Shown piece by piece: positions 35,398-43,557 of a stretch of 51,152 nt of DNA. The DNA lies in assembly GCF_945957525.1 (NCBI RefSeq), contig NZ_CAMFLA010000027.1, forward strand, positions 1-51,152, written 5' to 3'. Made by a program: the position numbers and the translations under genes. The notes under the pieces are model-generated. The model ran no database searches. It saw nothing but the letters and a program-made list of their open reading frames with translations, and was not told where the DNA came from. This DNA comes from an uncultured Aquitalea sp. (GTDB taxonomy: Bacteria; Pseudomonadota; Gammaproteobacteria; Burkholderiales; Chromobacteriaceae). Numbering within the stretch: the stretch's first letter is position 1; each line of letters opens with the position of its first letter.

Positions 35398-36927
35398 TTA
35401 CAGGGTTTCCAGCCGTTGCAGGATGTTTGCGGCGCTGTCGGCCAGGGCGCTTTGTTCTGCTTCGCTCATCTGCGCCAGCTGTTTGTAGACCAGCCCCAGT
35501 CGAGGGTTGCCCTCCAGCAGGTCGCGCTGACGACGGAAGAAGTCCCAATACAGGGCATTGAACGGACAAGCGTCCGCGCCATGACGCGCCTCGCGTCGGT
35601 AGCGGCAGTCGCCGCAGTAATCGCTCATGCGGTGCAGGTAGGCATGGCCGGAAACATAAGGCTTGCTGGCCAGCAGGCCGCCATCGGCAAACTGACTCAT
35701 GCCCAGGGTATTGGGCAGTTCCACCCATTCGAAGGCATCGATGTACACGCCCAGATACCATTCATGCAGCGCCTGCGGCGACAAACCGGCCAGCAGGGAG
35801 AAATTGCCGATCACCATCAGCCGCTGGATATGGTGGGCGTAGGCATCGCTCAGTGATTGGCCTATGGCGTGAGCCAGGCAGCGCATGCCGGTGCGGCCAT
35901 GCCAGAACCAGCCGGGCAGGGGGCGGTGATGCCGGAGCACATTGCTTTGCGCGTAGTCCGGCATGCGCGCCCAGTACACCCCGCGCACGTATTCGCGCCA
36001 GCCGAGAATCTGGCGCACAAAGCCTTCCACGGCCGCCAGCGGTGCGCTGCCGGCCCGCCAGGCTTGCTCGGCGGCGGTCACCACCTCGTGCGGCGACAGC
36101 ATCTTGGTGTTGAGCGCGAAAGAGAGCAGCGAGTGGAACAGTCGCGGCTGCGTGGTGTGCATGGCGTCCTGATAGTCGCCAAACCGGGGCAGCGCCTGCT
36201 GGATGAAATCCGCGAGCTGGCTTAGCGCTTCCTCTCGGTTCAAGGGCCAGCGCAGCGCATCGGCGCAAGGTTGGCCGAAGGCGTCGACGCCGGCGGCCTG
36301 CAGGGTTTGCCACAGCGCGCGGTGATCGTGACTGGGGCGCATATCGGCCGGTGGCGGCGGGTCGCCTCGCCACGGCTTGCGGTTGTCCTGGTCGAAATTC
36401 CATTTGCCGCCCGCCGGCCTGCCGCCGTTCTCCAGCAACACGCCGTGCAGCTTGCGCATCTGCCGGTAGAAGGTTTCCATGCGCCACTGCTGTTTGCCGG
36501 CAAACAACTGGCCGGCCTCGTGGCGGCGGGTATAGAAATGCTCACTGTCCACCGCCTTGCAGGGAATGGTCTGTCGCGCCGCCCAGGCGCGCAGCTGCTG
36601 ATCCAGCCGCCACTCGTCCGGCAGCTGCCAGCAAAACGCGCGGGCTTGATAGTGACGCAGCAGCGCATCCAGATTGTCTTCCAGCGAGCCGCGATTAGAT
36701 GGGTGATCAATCGCCACATAACGCAGCCGGTGGCCTGCGGCTTTCAGCTTGCCGGCAAAGTCGCGCATGGCCGCCAGCACCGCCAACAGCTTTTGTGCGT
36801 GATGCAGCACGTAGCCGGTTTCCTGACGCAGTTCCAGCATCAGGTAAACCACGTCGTCGCGCTGTTCGGCAAACCAGCTGTGCCGCGGGTTGAGCTGGTC
36901 GCCCAGTATCAGCCGCAGCTCGGTCAT
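35398..36927 (-). CDS. FeS-type (6-4) photolyase / bacterial cryptochrome (PhrB/CryB family)
   Basis: A 509-residue member of the iron-sulfur bacterial cryptochrome/photolyase (FeS-BCP) family, whose Agrobacterium member PhrB repairs (6-4) photoproducts. From the ATG at 36927 the four expected cluster cysteines fall at 350 (GMRCLAH), 438 and 441 (YCGDC) and 454 (DACPF), the same numbers I recall for PhrB. That supports both the start and an intact [4Fe-4S] site. The N-terminal MTELRLILGDQLNPRHSWF is typical. The ATG overlaps the CRY-DASH stop by four bases. A full motif copy lies in antisense at 36267-36282. Confidence 0.92.
   Translation of the reverse strand: MTELRLILGDQLNPRHSWFAEQRDDVVYLMLELRQETGYVLHHAQKLLAVLAAMRDFAGKLKAAGHRLRYVAIDHPSNRGSLEDNLDALLRHYQARAFCWQLPDEWRLDQQLRAWAARQTIPCKAVDSEHFYTRRHEAGQLFAGKQQWRMETFYRQMRKLHGVLLENGGRPAGGKWNFDQDNRKPWRGDPPPPADMRPSHDHRALWQTLQAAGVDAFGQPCADALRWPLNREEALSQLADFIQQALPRFGDYQDAMHTTQPRLFHSLLSFALNTKMLSPHEVVTAAEQAWRAGSAPLAAVEGFVRQILGWREYVRGVYWARMPDYAQSNVLRHHRPLPGWFWHGRTGMRCLAHAIGQSLSDAYAHHIQRLMVIGNFSLLAGLSPQALHEWYLGVYIDAFEWVELPNTLGMSQFADGGLLASKPYVSGHAYLHRMSDYCGDCRYRREARHGADACPFNALYWDFFRRQRDLLEGNPRLGLVYKQLAQMSEAEQSALADSAANILQRLETL
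36267..36282 (+). repeat. Uptake-sequence-like motif inside the FeS photolyase gene
   Basis: A full AAGGTTGGCCGAAGGC copy on the plus strand, antisense to the coding strand of the FeS-type photolyase. It is the fourth single 16-of-16 or near-perfect copy outside hairpins. Confidence 0.65.
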
Positions 36928-38201
36928 GCAGCGCTCCACAAGGCGCGGTAAGCGCCGTCGGCATCGTATTCGGCAGCCTGCTTGTCCGGGTTGAAGCGTC
37001 GGCCGCCGCGCGGGTCGGTACCCAGGCCAGCGATGTAGAGCCAGTTGCCGTGATTGAGGCTGCAATCGTAGTCGATCAACGCGGATTCGAACCAGGCCGC
37101 ACCGGCTCGCCAATCACATTGCAGATCATGGATCAGATAACTGGCCACGATCTGGCGCATGCGATTGCCCAGATAAGCGGTGGCGGCCAGCTCGCGCATG
37201 CCGGCATCCACCAGCGCCTGCCCGGTATCGCCGCGCCGCCAGCGCCGGAAGGCCTCCTCGTCGTGCGGTGGCGGTGCTTTGCCCGGCAGCCCGCCGGCGC
37301 GGTACAGCTGTTTGCCGTATTTGAGTTGCAACAGCTTGAAATAGTCTCGCCACAGCAACTCAAACCAGAGCCAGTCACTGCTGGCGCTGGCACCGTGTAC
37401 GGCTTCGAATGCTCTGAGCTGTTGCAATACCAGGCGTGGCGATAGCGCGCCGCAGGCAAACCAGGGCGACAGCTTGCTGGAATAGTCGATGCCGCTCAGT
37501 CCGTTGCGGGTGGTCTTGTAGCTGTGGGGTAGCCCGCGCGCCAGATATTGCGCCAGGTGCGCCATGGCAGCGTCCTCGCCGCCAAGGAAGCCGGTACGGG
37601 GAAAGGGGAAACTGGAGCGTGGGTCAGCCTGCTCGGTAGGGCTGTCGAGTCTGGCGCTTGCCATGGCCTCGGCCTGCTCTGGTAGGGGCGGCAGGTTGGG
37701 TGTCGGCAGGGGCGGCGCAGGGGTTGCTCCTGCGCGCGCGAGGGTTTGCCGAAAGGTGGTGAACACATCGGGCAGATCCTGTGGCGCCCACGGCAAGGCA
37801 TCCGGCGCAAACAGTGTTGCTTGCCAATGGCTGCGGACAGCCCAGCCCTGGGCGCGCAAGGCCTGCAGGTCGGCGGCTTCTTCCGGCGTGGCGATGTCTT
37901 CGCAGTAGATGGCATCGGCATTGGCGGCGGCCGCCAACGCCGGCAGGGCCTGCGCCATCGAGCCTTGGCGCACGATCAGCCGGCTGCCCTGTCGACGCAG
38001 GGCGGCGTCCAATGCAATGGCGGCGCTGGCGCGAAATGCGCTCCGGCGCGTGCCGATGCGGGCAAAGCCCCAGGCGGTGTCGGCCGGCGTTGGCGTCAGC
38101 CACACAGGCAGCAGGCGGTCGGCCGACGCGCAGGCCGCCTGCAAGGCCGGGTTGTCATGCAGGCGCAGATCGTCGCGGAAACAGTAGAGCAGGGTGCGCA
38201 T
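36924..38201 (-). CDS. CRY-DASH-type cryptochrome/photolyase
   Basis: A 425-residue flavoprotein of the DASH cryptochrome branch, which repairs dimers mainly in single-stranded DNA and may also signal. The antenna domain opens MRTLLYCFRDDLRLHDNPAL. The DASH-like middle has TTRNGLSGIDYSSKLSPWFACGALSPR, and the flavin site is followed by NRMRQIVASYLIHDLQCDWR and SLNHGNWLYIAGLGTDPRGGRRFNP. It begins four bases after the DUF2256 gene and overlaps the FeS photolyase gene by four bases. Three photolyase homologues in one operon is unusual. Confidence 0.88.
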   Translation of the reverse strand: MRTLLYCFRDDLRLHDNPALQAACASADRLLPVWLTPTPADTAWGFARIGTRRSAFRASAAIALDAALRRQGSRLIVRQGSMAQALPALAAAANADAIYCEDIATPEEAADLQALRAQGWAVRSHWQATLFAPDALPWAPQDLPDVFTTFRQTLARAGATPAPPLPTPNLPPLPEQAEAMASARLDSPTEQADPRSSFPFPRTGFLGGEDAAMAHLAQYLARGLPHSYKTTRNGLSGIDYSSKLSPWFACGALSPRLVLQQLRAFEAVHGASASSDWLWFELLWRDYFKLLQLKYGKQLYRAGGLPGKAPPPHDEEAFRRWRRGDTGQALVDAGMRELAATAYLGNRMRQIVASYLIHDLQCDWRAGAAWFESALIDYDCSLNHGNWLYIAGLGTDPRGGRRFNPDKQAAEYDADGAYRALWSAA

Positions 38202-38205
38202 GAGG

Positions 38206-38352
38206 TCAGCGCTGCCGGCGGCAGCGTTCCGAACAGTATTTCACGTCATCCCAGCACTGCGCCCACTTGCGTCGCCAGCTCATGGGTTTGCCGCAGGCTG
38301 CGCAAGGTTTGGCGGGCAGGGCGGATTTATTGCCCTTGAAGCCGGTTTTCAT
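38206..38352 (-). CDS. DUF2256 small zinc-ribbon-like protein
   Basis: A 48-residue protein with two cysteine pairs, CAAC near residues 17-20 and the CSERC motif near 40-44, plus Cys33. The surrounding PMSWRRKW and DDVKYCSERCRR are the DUF2256 hallmarks. It probably binds a metal. This family is repeatedly found beside cryptochrome/photolyase genes. The ATG overlaps the previous stop by four bases (ATGA), which fixes the start. Function unknown. Confidence 0.88.
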   Translation of the reverse strand: MKTGFKGNKSALPAKPCAACGKPMSWRRKWAQCWDDVKYCSERCRRQR

Positions 38353-38855
38353 GTGGACGGGCCCTCGTCGCGCACCGACAGCATGCGACGCAGCAGACGC
38401 AGTGGCGGGCCGATCAGCGGCAGCTTGTGCAGCAGCTCTTCGGCTGAGTCCCAGTAGTCGCGGTGCCGGGTGACCTTGCCGCGCGCATTGAAGCGCAAGT
38501 GGCTGCCACCATGCAAGGCATACGCCTTGCCCGTCTTGCAAAAGCGGAAGTCCCAGGTGATGAAGGCCTGATCGCCATCCAGCAATTGCTCGCGGATGAC
38601 GAATACCGGCTGCTCGAGCGTCTGGAACATGTGGCGGAATACGTCGGCAATGCCTTCCCTGCTGTGCACGGTATTGAAGGGGTCCTTGAAACTGGCTGTT
38701 GCCGCGTAGAAATAGCCAATGTCCACCAGCGTGTCCGAGCTCAGATGGGCGTACCAGTCGGCCAGCTCCGCCAGACGCTGCCTCAGGTCCGCGCCAGATG
38801 GCGCAGCAGCGGCAGTCTCAGACGGTAGGGCAGCATCGCGATCAGCTTGATCCAT
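38349..38855 (-). CDS. SnoaL/NTF2-like protein of the photolyase operon
   Basis: A 168-residue protein with the NTF2-like fold pattern: a helix LRQRLAELADWYAHLSS, then YFYAATASFKDPFNTVHSREGI, VRHMF-type helix (here VFRHMFQTLEQP) and strands around QAFITWDFRFCKTG and GGSHLRFNARGKVTRHRDYWD. This matches the nuclear-transport-factor-2-like family seen in other light-responsive photolyase clusters. Its start overlaps the SDR gene by 73 bases, yet the fold needs these residues, so the overlap is likely real. Catalysis unknown. Confidence 0.8.
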   Translation of the reverse strand: MDQADRDAALPSETAAAAPSGADLRQRLAELADWYAHLSSDTLVDIGYFYAATASFKDPFNTVHSREGIADVFRHMFQTLEQPVFVIREQLLDGDQAFITWDFRFCKTGKAYALHGGSHLRFNARGKVTRHRDYWDSAEELLHKLPLIGPPLRLLRRMLSVRDEGPST

Positions 38856-39565
38856 AGCGTAAACCTGCGAGGAAAGTGGATTTCAAAACAGCCGCGCTCC
38901 ATTCCGCGCACGATGCTGGCGGCGGCTTGGTCGGGGCTGATGATGCCTGGCATGGCGAAGTCATTGAGCGCGGTGAGGCGGGTGGCGACAAAACCGGGGT
39001 TGATCAGGTACACGCTCAGACCGTGGCGTTTCAGTTCCGCATGCAGCAGTTCGGCCAGGTTGATCAGCGCCGCCTTGCTTGGCCCGTAAACGCTGGCGCC
39101 GGGCAGACCGATGTAGCCGGCCACGCTGGCCACCAGGGCAATACCGCCGGCGCGGCGCGCCATCAAATCCGGCAGCATGGTTTCCAGGCCGAAGTACACG
39201 CCGGCCAGATTGGTGTCCAGGGTTTGCCGAACCTGCTCATGCCGCAGTTGCCAGCTTTGCTCGGGCCGGTAGTCGGCGGCGCAGAAGACAATGAGATCCG
39301 GTAGACGATGCAGCTCGCTCAGTTGCGTCCAGCATTGGCGCCAGGAGTCGGGGCTGGTGACATCGTGCGGCAGGATGAGCGCGCGGGGATGAGCGTCGGC
39401 CACCTGCATGAGCGAGGTTTGCCGGCGGGCGGACAGCACTACCTCGGCGCCCTTGTCGAGCAGGTGTCTGGCCAGCGCGGCGCCAATGCCGCTGGAGGCG
39501 CCGACAAGCCATACCCGCTGGCCGGGCCAGTCGCGCAGGGGCGGGTTGAGAGGCGGGAAGGGCAT
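38783..39565 (-). CDS. Short-chain dehydrogenase/reductase
   Basis: A 260-residue SDR. The NAD(P) motif is VGASSGIGAALARHL, and the catalytic Tyr-Lys pair is in SVYGPSKAAL with the preceding active Ser in VASVAGYIG. The start at 39565 has a strong AAGGAGT ribosome-binding site; a longer frame to 39601 is rejected. It follows the DUF3833 gene by four bases and overlaps the NTF2-like gene. The substrate is unknown; similar SDRs sit in other CFA/DUF1365 clusters. Confidence 0.85.
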   Translation of the reverse strand: MPFPPLNPPLRDWPGQRVWLVGASSGIGAALARHLLDKGAEVVLSARRQTSLMQVADAHPRALILPHDVTSPDSWRQCWTQLSELHRLPDLIVFCAADYRPEQSWQLRHEQVRQTLDTNLAGVYFGLETMLPDLMARRAGGIALVASVAGYIGLPGASVYGPSKAALINLAELLHAELKRHGLSVYLINPGFVATRLTALNDFAMPGIISPDQAAASIVRGMERGCFEIHFPRRFTLWIKLIAMLPYRLRLPLLRHLART

Positions 39566-39569
39566 GGCC

Positions 39570-40097
39570 TTACTCCTTGCGGAAAAACAGGCTGACTTCA
39601 CCCAGCCCCAGGCCGAATTTGCTCATGCGCGCGCTATTGAGCATGGCGCGATCATCCAGCAGGAACATCCAGTCATCGAAGTCCACTTCCCATTCGCGCC
39701 CATTCACCGGCAGACGCAAACTGTAACGCCAGCGCAGCGCGTTCCCTGCCACTTCGCCTTGCGCTTCGCCGATTACATCCGGTGCCGTGCCGCGCCACTG
39801 GCCATTACCTTTGGGTTCGAGCCGCCAGCTGCGCTGCTGGCGCGCGCCGTCGGCGTAGACGAAGCGTTCATCCAGAATCAGGGCGTCGCCGTCGCGGCGG
39901 CCGTTGATATCCACTGTGAAACGCTTGACCAGCTGTCCGTTGCGGTCGCGAAACATGCCCCAGGCCTGGGTATGGCCGGTGAAAAAGCGGTACAAGTCCA
40001 GTTTTGGTGTGTTGTCGCGGTAGCTTTCTACGTTGGAGGTGCCGCAACCAGCCAGCAGCGCCAGCCCGGCCAGCAAGAGCTTGCGCAGGCGTTTCAT
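39570..40097 (-). CDS. DUF3833 lipoprotein
   Basis: A 175-residue lipoprotein with signal MKRLRKLLLAGLALLAGC (lipobox LAGC) and DUF3833 features such as DLYRFFTGHTQAWGMFRDR, GNALRWRYSLRLPV and DFDDWMFLLDDRAMLN. The ATG overlaps the CFA-like gene stop by four bases. The family is usually encoded beside DUF1365 and CFA-type genes. Its role at the membrane is unknown. Confidence 0.88.
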   Translation of the reverse strand: MKRLRKLLLAGLALLAGCGTSNVESYRDNTPKLDLYRFFTGHTQAWGMFRDRNGQLVKRFTVDINGRRDGDALILDERFVYADGARQQRSWRLEPKGNGQWRGTAPDVIGEAQGEVAGNALRWRYSLRLPVNGREWEVDFDDWMFLLDDRAMLNSARMSKFGLGLGEVSLFFRKE

Positions 40098-41302
40098 GTC
40101 CGCGCCTCCTGCAAGACAAACTGCGATACGCCGATGCTGTCTTCGTCGAAGCCGGCTTCGCAGTAACACAGATACAAACGCCAGACGCGGATGAAAGCAT
40201 CGTCAAAACCGAGCTTGCGCACTGCGTCCAGCGCGTGTTCGAAGCCCATTCGCCAGCGGCGCAAGGTTTCAGCGTAGTCGCGGCCAAAATCCAGCCGGTC
40301 GTGCGTATCCAGTCCTGCTTTGCGAGCCTGTCGCTGGAACTCATTCCGGCTGGGCAGCATGCCACCTGGGAAAATGAACGCCTGGATAAAGTCGCTGCCG
40401 GCGCGGTAGCTGTCAAAGCGGCGCTCATCAATGGTGATGCTCTGGACCAATGCTTTGCCGCCTGGTTTGAGCAGGCTGCGCAGCTTGCGGAAATAGCCTT
40501 GCCAGTAGGCTTCGCCTACTGCCTCAAACATCTCGATGGAGACGATGGCGTCGTACTGCCCAGTCAAGTCGCGATAGTCGCGCCACTCCAGTAGCGCCAG
40601 GGCGTTGTCGGCCAGGCGCTGCTGGGCGAACTCAAGCTGAGCGTCGGAAATGGTGACGCCATGCACAGCGATGCCTTGCCGCGTGGCATGCTCGGCAAAA
40701 CCGCCCCAGCCACAGCCTATTTCCAGCACCCGCATGCCGGGTTTCAGTCCCAGGACATCGCAGATGCGCTGGTACTTTGCCGCTTGCGCCAGTGCCAGCG
40801 GCAAATCGTAATGCCCGTCAAACCAGGCGCTGGAGTAGGTCCAGCTCGGGTCCAGCCACAATTGGTAGAAGTCGTTGCCCAGATCGTAGTGCGCATGGAT
40901 GTTGCGCTTGCTGCCGCTTTTGCTGTTGCGGCGCAGCTTGTGCTTCAGCCAGTACCAGGTCCGGGCCGGCAAACTGCCTGCAGCGGCGGAGCCGAGCGCG
41001 GCTTCGTTGCGCAACGCCAGTCGCAACAGGGCCGTCAGGTCGGGCGAATCCAGCAGGCCGTCGCGATAGGCCTCGGCAAAACCGATATCGCCAGCCAACA
41101 GCAGTTTGCGGCAAGCCGCCCAGTCATGCAGCCGCAACTCGGCTTCCGGCATTTCCCCATCAGCACCGAACCAGTGAGCCGAGCCGTCCGGCGCGATCAG
41201 GCGCAAGCTGCCGTGGGTGATGTGCTTCAGGCGCGACAATAGCAGGCGCGCGGCAAACGGCGGCGCGCAGCGCGGCGCGTCCAGCGTGCGGGATAGGCTC
41301 AT
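40094..41302 (-). CDS. cfa: Cyclopropane-fatty-acid-synthase-like SAM methyltransferase
   Basis: A 402-residue SAM-dependent methyltransferase acting on unsaturated acyl chains of phospholipids. Motifs: RNIHAHYDLGNDFYQLWLD, the SAM-binding VLEIGCGWGGFAEHA, and YDAIVSIEMFEAVGEAYW and FIFPGGMLPS of the CFA family. The start at 41302 overlaps the DUF1365 stop (ATGA). In Rhodobacter a related neighbour set (methyltransferase plus flavin enzyme) makes furan fatty acids that quench singlet oxygen. Whether this enzyme makes a cyclopropane ring or a methylated acyl chain is open. Confidence 0.87.
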   Translation of the reverse strand: MSLSRTLDAPRCAPPFAARLLLSRLKHITHGSLRLIAPDGSAHWFGADGEMPEAELRLHDWAACRKLLLAGDIGFAEAYRDGLLDSPDLTALLRLALRNEAALGSAAAGSLPARTWYWLKHKLRRNSKSGSKRNIHAHYDLGNDFYQLWLDPSWTYSSAWFDGHYDLPLALAQAAKYQRICDVLGLKPGMRVLEIGCGWGGFAEHATRQGIAVHGVTISDAQLEFAQQRLADNALALLEWRDYRDLTGQYDAIVSIEMFEAVGEAYWQGYFRKLRSLLKPGGKALVQSITIDERRFDSYRAGSDFIQAFIFPGGMLPSRNEFQRQARKAGLDTHDRLDFGRDYAETLRRWRMGFEHALDAVRKLGFDDAFIRVWRLYLCYCEAGFDEDSIGVSQFVLQEART

Positions 41303-42075
41303 GGTTGGTACTCCTGCCCGTGAGTCAGACTGTTGGAAGGGGGGTGAGGTTTGCCGAAGAAAGGCACTTTCTTCAGCCACAGGCGCAGCGCTTGCCAGTG
41401 AATCCGGACAATGATGGAGACGGTCAGCAAGGGCTGGGCGAGGAGGGCGGCGCGCGCGGCGGCCGGTGTCAGCGGGCTCAGGGCGCCGGATACGCTGGTA
41501 TTGAGCAGCAGCCCGTTCTCATCGTGGTAATCGATGCGCATCAGCATACGGTCCGGTTTTTCCGCCAGCCGGAAGGCGTAATGCCCTTCCACCCGGCAAA
41601 AGGGGGAGACATGCAAGCGCTTGCGGCAGGTAAGCGCTTGCCCGTTTCGTATGGGGCCGCCTTGTCGATTGGCCAGCAAGTAGGCGTGGTGCTCGCCAAA
41701 GGTGTTGTTGACATCGGCGAGTATGGCCACCAGCTGACCGGTGGCATCATGGCAATACCAGAAGCTGACCGGGTTGAAAGCGTAGCCGAACAGCCGGGGA
41801 AAGGTGTGCAGCCACACCTCGCCATCGTACGGCAGGCCGGCTTCTGCCAACTGCCGGCGAATCCAGGGCAGCAGCGGGCTGCCGTCGCGCGGGCCATAGT
41901 CGCGCGTTTGCACAGAAACAGGCCGTCGACGGTTGACGCCAAACCAGGCATTGCCGATGTCGTCCAGCGCCGACAGGCGCAAGCGCACGGCAAACACCGG
42001 GTAAAGGAAACGGTGGCGGGCGGGACGCAGGCGCTGATGCATCACCAGGCCCTTAACGAGGTAGGCGTCGGCCAT
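41299..42075 (-). CDS. DUF1365 protein
   Basis: A 258-residue DUF1365 protein: VKGLVMHQRLRPARHRFLYPVFAVRLRL, then the strongly conserved LHTFPRLFGYAFNPVSFWYC and VNNTFGEHHAYLL, and VSPFCRVEGHYAFRL. It sits between the FAD amine oxidase (one-base overlap) and the CFA-like gene (four-base overlap), the fixed order of this family in many bacteria. Function not established; lipid modification is inferred from context. Confidence 0.92.
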   Translation of the reverse strand: MADAYLVKGLVMHQRLRPARHRFLYPVFAVRLRLSALDDIGNAWFGVNRRRPVSVQTRDYGPRDGSPLLPWIRRQLAEAGLPYDGEVWLHTFPRLFGYAFNPVSFWYCHDATGQLVAILADVNNTFGEHHAYLLANRQGGPIRNGQALTCRKRLHVSPFCRVEGHYAFRLAEKPDRMLMRIDYHDENGLLLNTSVSGALSPLTPAAARAALLAQPLLTVSIIVRIHWQALRLWLKKVPFFGKPHPPSNSLTHGQEYQP

Positions 42076-43379
42076 CAGTCCAGTCTCGCCCAGGCCGGCA
42101 GCGCGACAAAGTCTTGCGCCACCCGCAATGCCGACTTCAGGCCATCCTCATGAAAGCCGTAGCCTGTCCAGGCGCCGGCGAACCAGGCGCGGCGCTTGCC
42201 TTGCAAGCTGGGCAGCCGGGCCTGCGCCTGGATGGCGGCTTGGTCAAACAAGGGATGTTCATAAATGAAGCGCGCGAACTCCAGCGAGCGCTCCGGCTCG
42301 CGTACCGGGTTCAGGGTTACTATCACCGGGGATGAAACGGGCAGCGGCTGCAAGGTATTGAGTAGGTAGCTGACGCAGACGGCGCGTTGCGACGACTGTC
42401 CACTGTCAGCCAGGAAGTTCCACGCCGACCACACTTTGCGTCGCCTAGGCAGCAAGGCCGGGTCGCCATGCAGGATGGCGGTATTGGGCTGATAGCGCAC
42501 CGGCGCCAGCACCGCGCGCTCTTCGGCGCTGGCGTCCTCCAGCATGGCGAGGGTTTGCGGCGCGTGGGTGGCAAAGATCACGCTGTCAAAGCGCTCCTCG
42601 CCGTGGCGACTGTTTACGATGACGCCCTGGTCATCTCGTCGCACCGAGAGCACTGGCGAGGACAGGCGCAGATCGCGTATGCGCTCCAGCAGTTTTGTTA
42701 CGTACTGGCGCGCGCCACCCGGGACCGTAAACCAGCGGGGACGCTGACTTACCTGCAACAAGCCGTGATTCATGCAGAAACGCAGGAAAGTGGCTGCCGG
42801 GAAATCCAAAATCTCACTACTGGGGCTGGACCAGATGGCAGCGGCCATCGGCACCAGATAGTGATCGCGGAAACGTTGGCCGAAGCCCTCCAACCGCAGC
42901 AACTCTCCCAGCGTCAAGCCCAGAGCGGAAGCGCTTTCCAGCAAGCGTGGCGCTGCTTTGTTGAACCGCAGGATGTCGTACAGCATGCCGTGGAAGCGCG
43001 GGGACAGCAGTTTGGCCCGTTGCGCGAACACGGTGTCGAGATTACTGCCGGCCCATTCATCCCGCCCTTGATCCAGCGATACGCTGAAGGACATCTCGGT
43101 GCTGCAGGACGGCACGCCCAGTGCGGCGAACAGGGCGATCAGGTTGGGGTAGGTGCGTTCATTGAATACCAGAAAACCGGTATCAACCGACAGGTTGCGG
43201 CCCTCCAGTTTCAGATCCACCGTGTTGGTATGGCCGCCGGCGTAATCTGCCGCCTCGAACAAGGTGACGTCATGGCTGCCGGACAGCAGCCAGGCGCTGC
43301 CAAGACCGGCGATGCCCGCGCCTATAACGGCAACGCGCTGACGTTGTACTGGATTAGCTTTCACCTGGGCTCCCGACAT
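42075..43379 (-). CDS. FAD-dependent amine-oxidase-type oxidoreductase
   Basis: A 434-residue flavoprotein, first gene of the 13-gene operon. The FAD motif is VAVIGAGIAGLGSAWLLSGSHDVTLFEA, followed by GGHTNTVDL and a C-terminal FAGAWTGYGFHEDGLKSALRVA closure. Homologues encoded with DUF1365 and CFA-type enzymes are implicated in fatty-acid desaturation or oxidation. I chose the ATG at 43379; another at 43436 has a somewhat better GGATTGGAT upstream and would add 19 residues, so the start is uncertain. An antisense motif copy lies at 42875-42887. Confidence 0.85.
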   Translation of the reverse strand: MSGAQVKANPVQRQRVAVIGAGIAGLGSAWLLSGSHDVTLFEAADYAGGHTNTVDLKLEGRNLSVDTGFLVFNERTYPNLIALFAALGVPSCSTEMSFSVSLDQGRDEWAGSNLDTVFAQRAKLLSPRFHGMLYDILRFNKAAPRLLESASALGLTLGELLRLEGFGQRFRDHYLVPMAAAIWSSPSSEILDFPAATFLRFCMNHGLLQVSQRPRWFTVPGGARQYVTKLLERIRDLRLSSPVLSVRRDDQGVIVNSRHGEERFDSVIFATHAPQTLAMLEDASAEERAVLAPVRYQPNTAILHGDPALLPRRRKVWSAWNFLADSGQSSQRAVCVSYLLNTLQPLPVSSPVIVTLNPVREPERSLEFARFIYEHPLFDQAAIQAQARLPSLQGKRRAWFAGAWTGYGFHEDGLKSALRVAQDFVALPAWARLD

Positions 43380-43497
43380 TATGGATTTGATCGCTGCGGC
43401 ATATCGCCTTGGCTGCCCGCACCCTTGTGGTGCCATGATCCAATCCGGCTATCAGTGGTGAGATGCTCAAATTGCTTGGCAGGGGGCTGCGCAGTGC

Positions 43498-43514
43498 TTA
43501 TATTCAGCATATAA
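43498..43514. promoter_or_regulatory. Candidate operator between operon and tetR
   Basis: TTATAT-TCAGC-ATATAA is a perfect inverted repeat with 6-bp arms, extended outwards by GCAGT and CTGC at slightly offset positions. It lies 43 bases before the tetR ATG and about 120 bases before the operon start, where it could overlap -10 elements in both directions. Most likely it is the binding site of the TetR-family protein. Confidence 0.6.
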
Positions 43515-43557
43515 CTGCTTTGGAAAAAAAGCTACTGATTAGTAAAAGGTCGTACTC

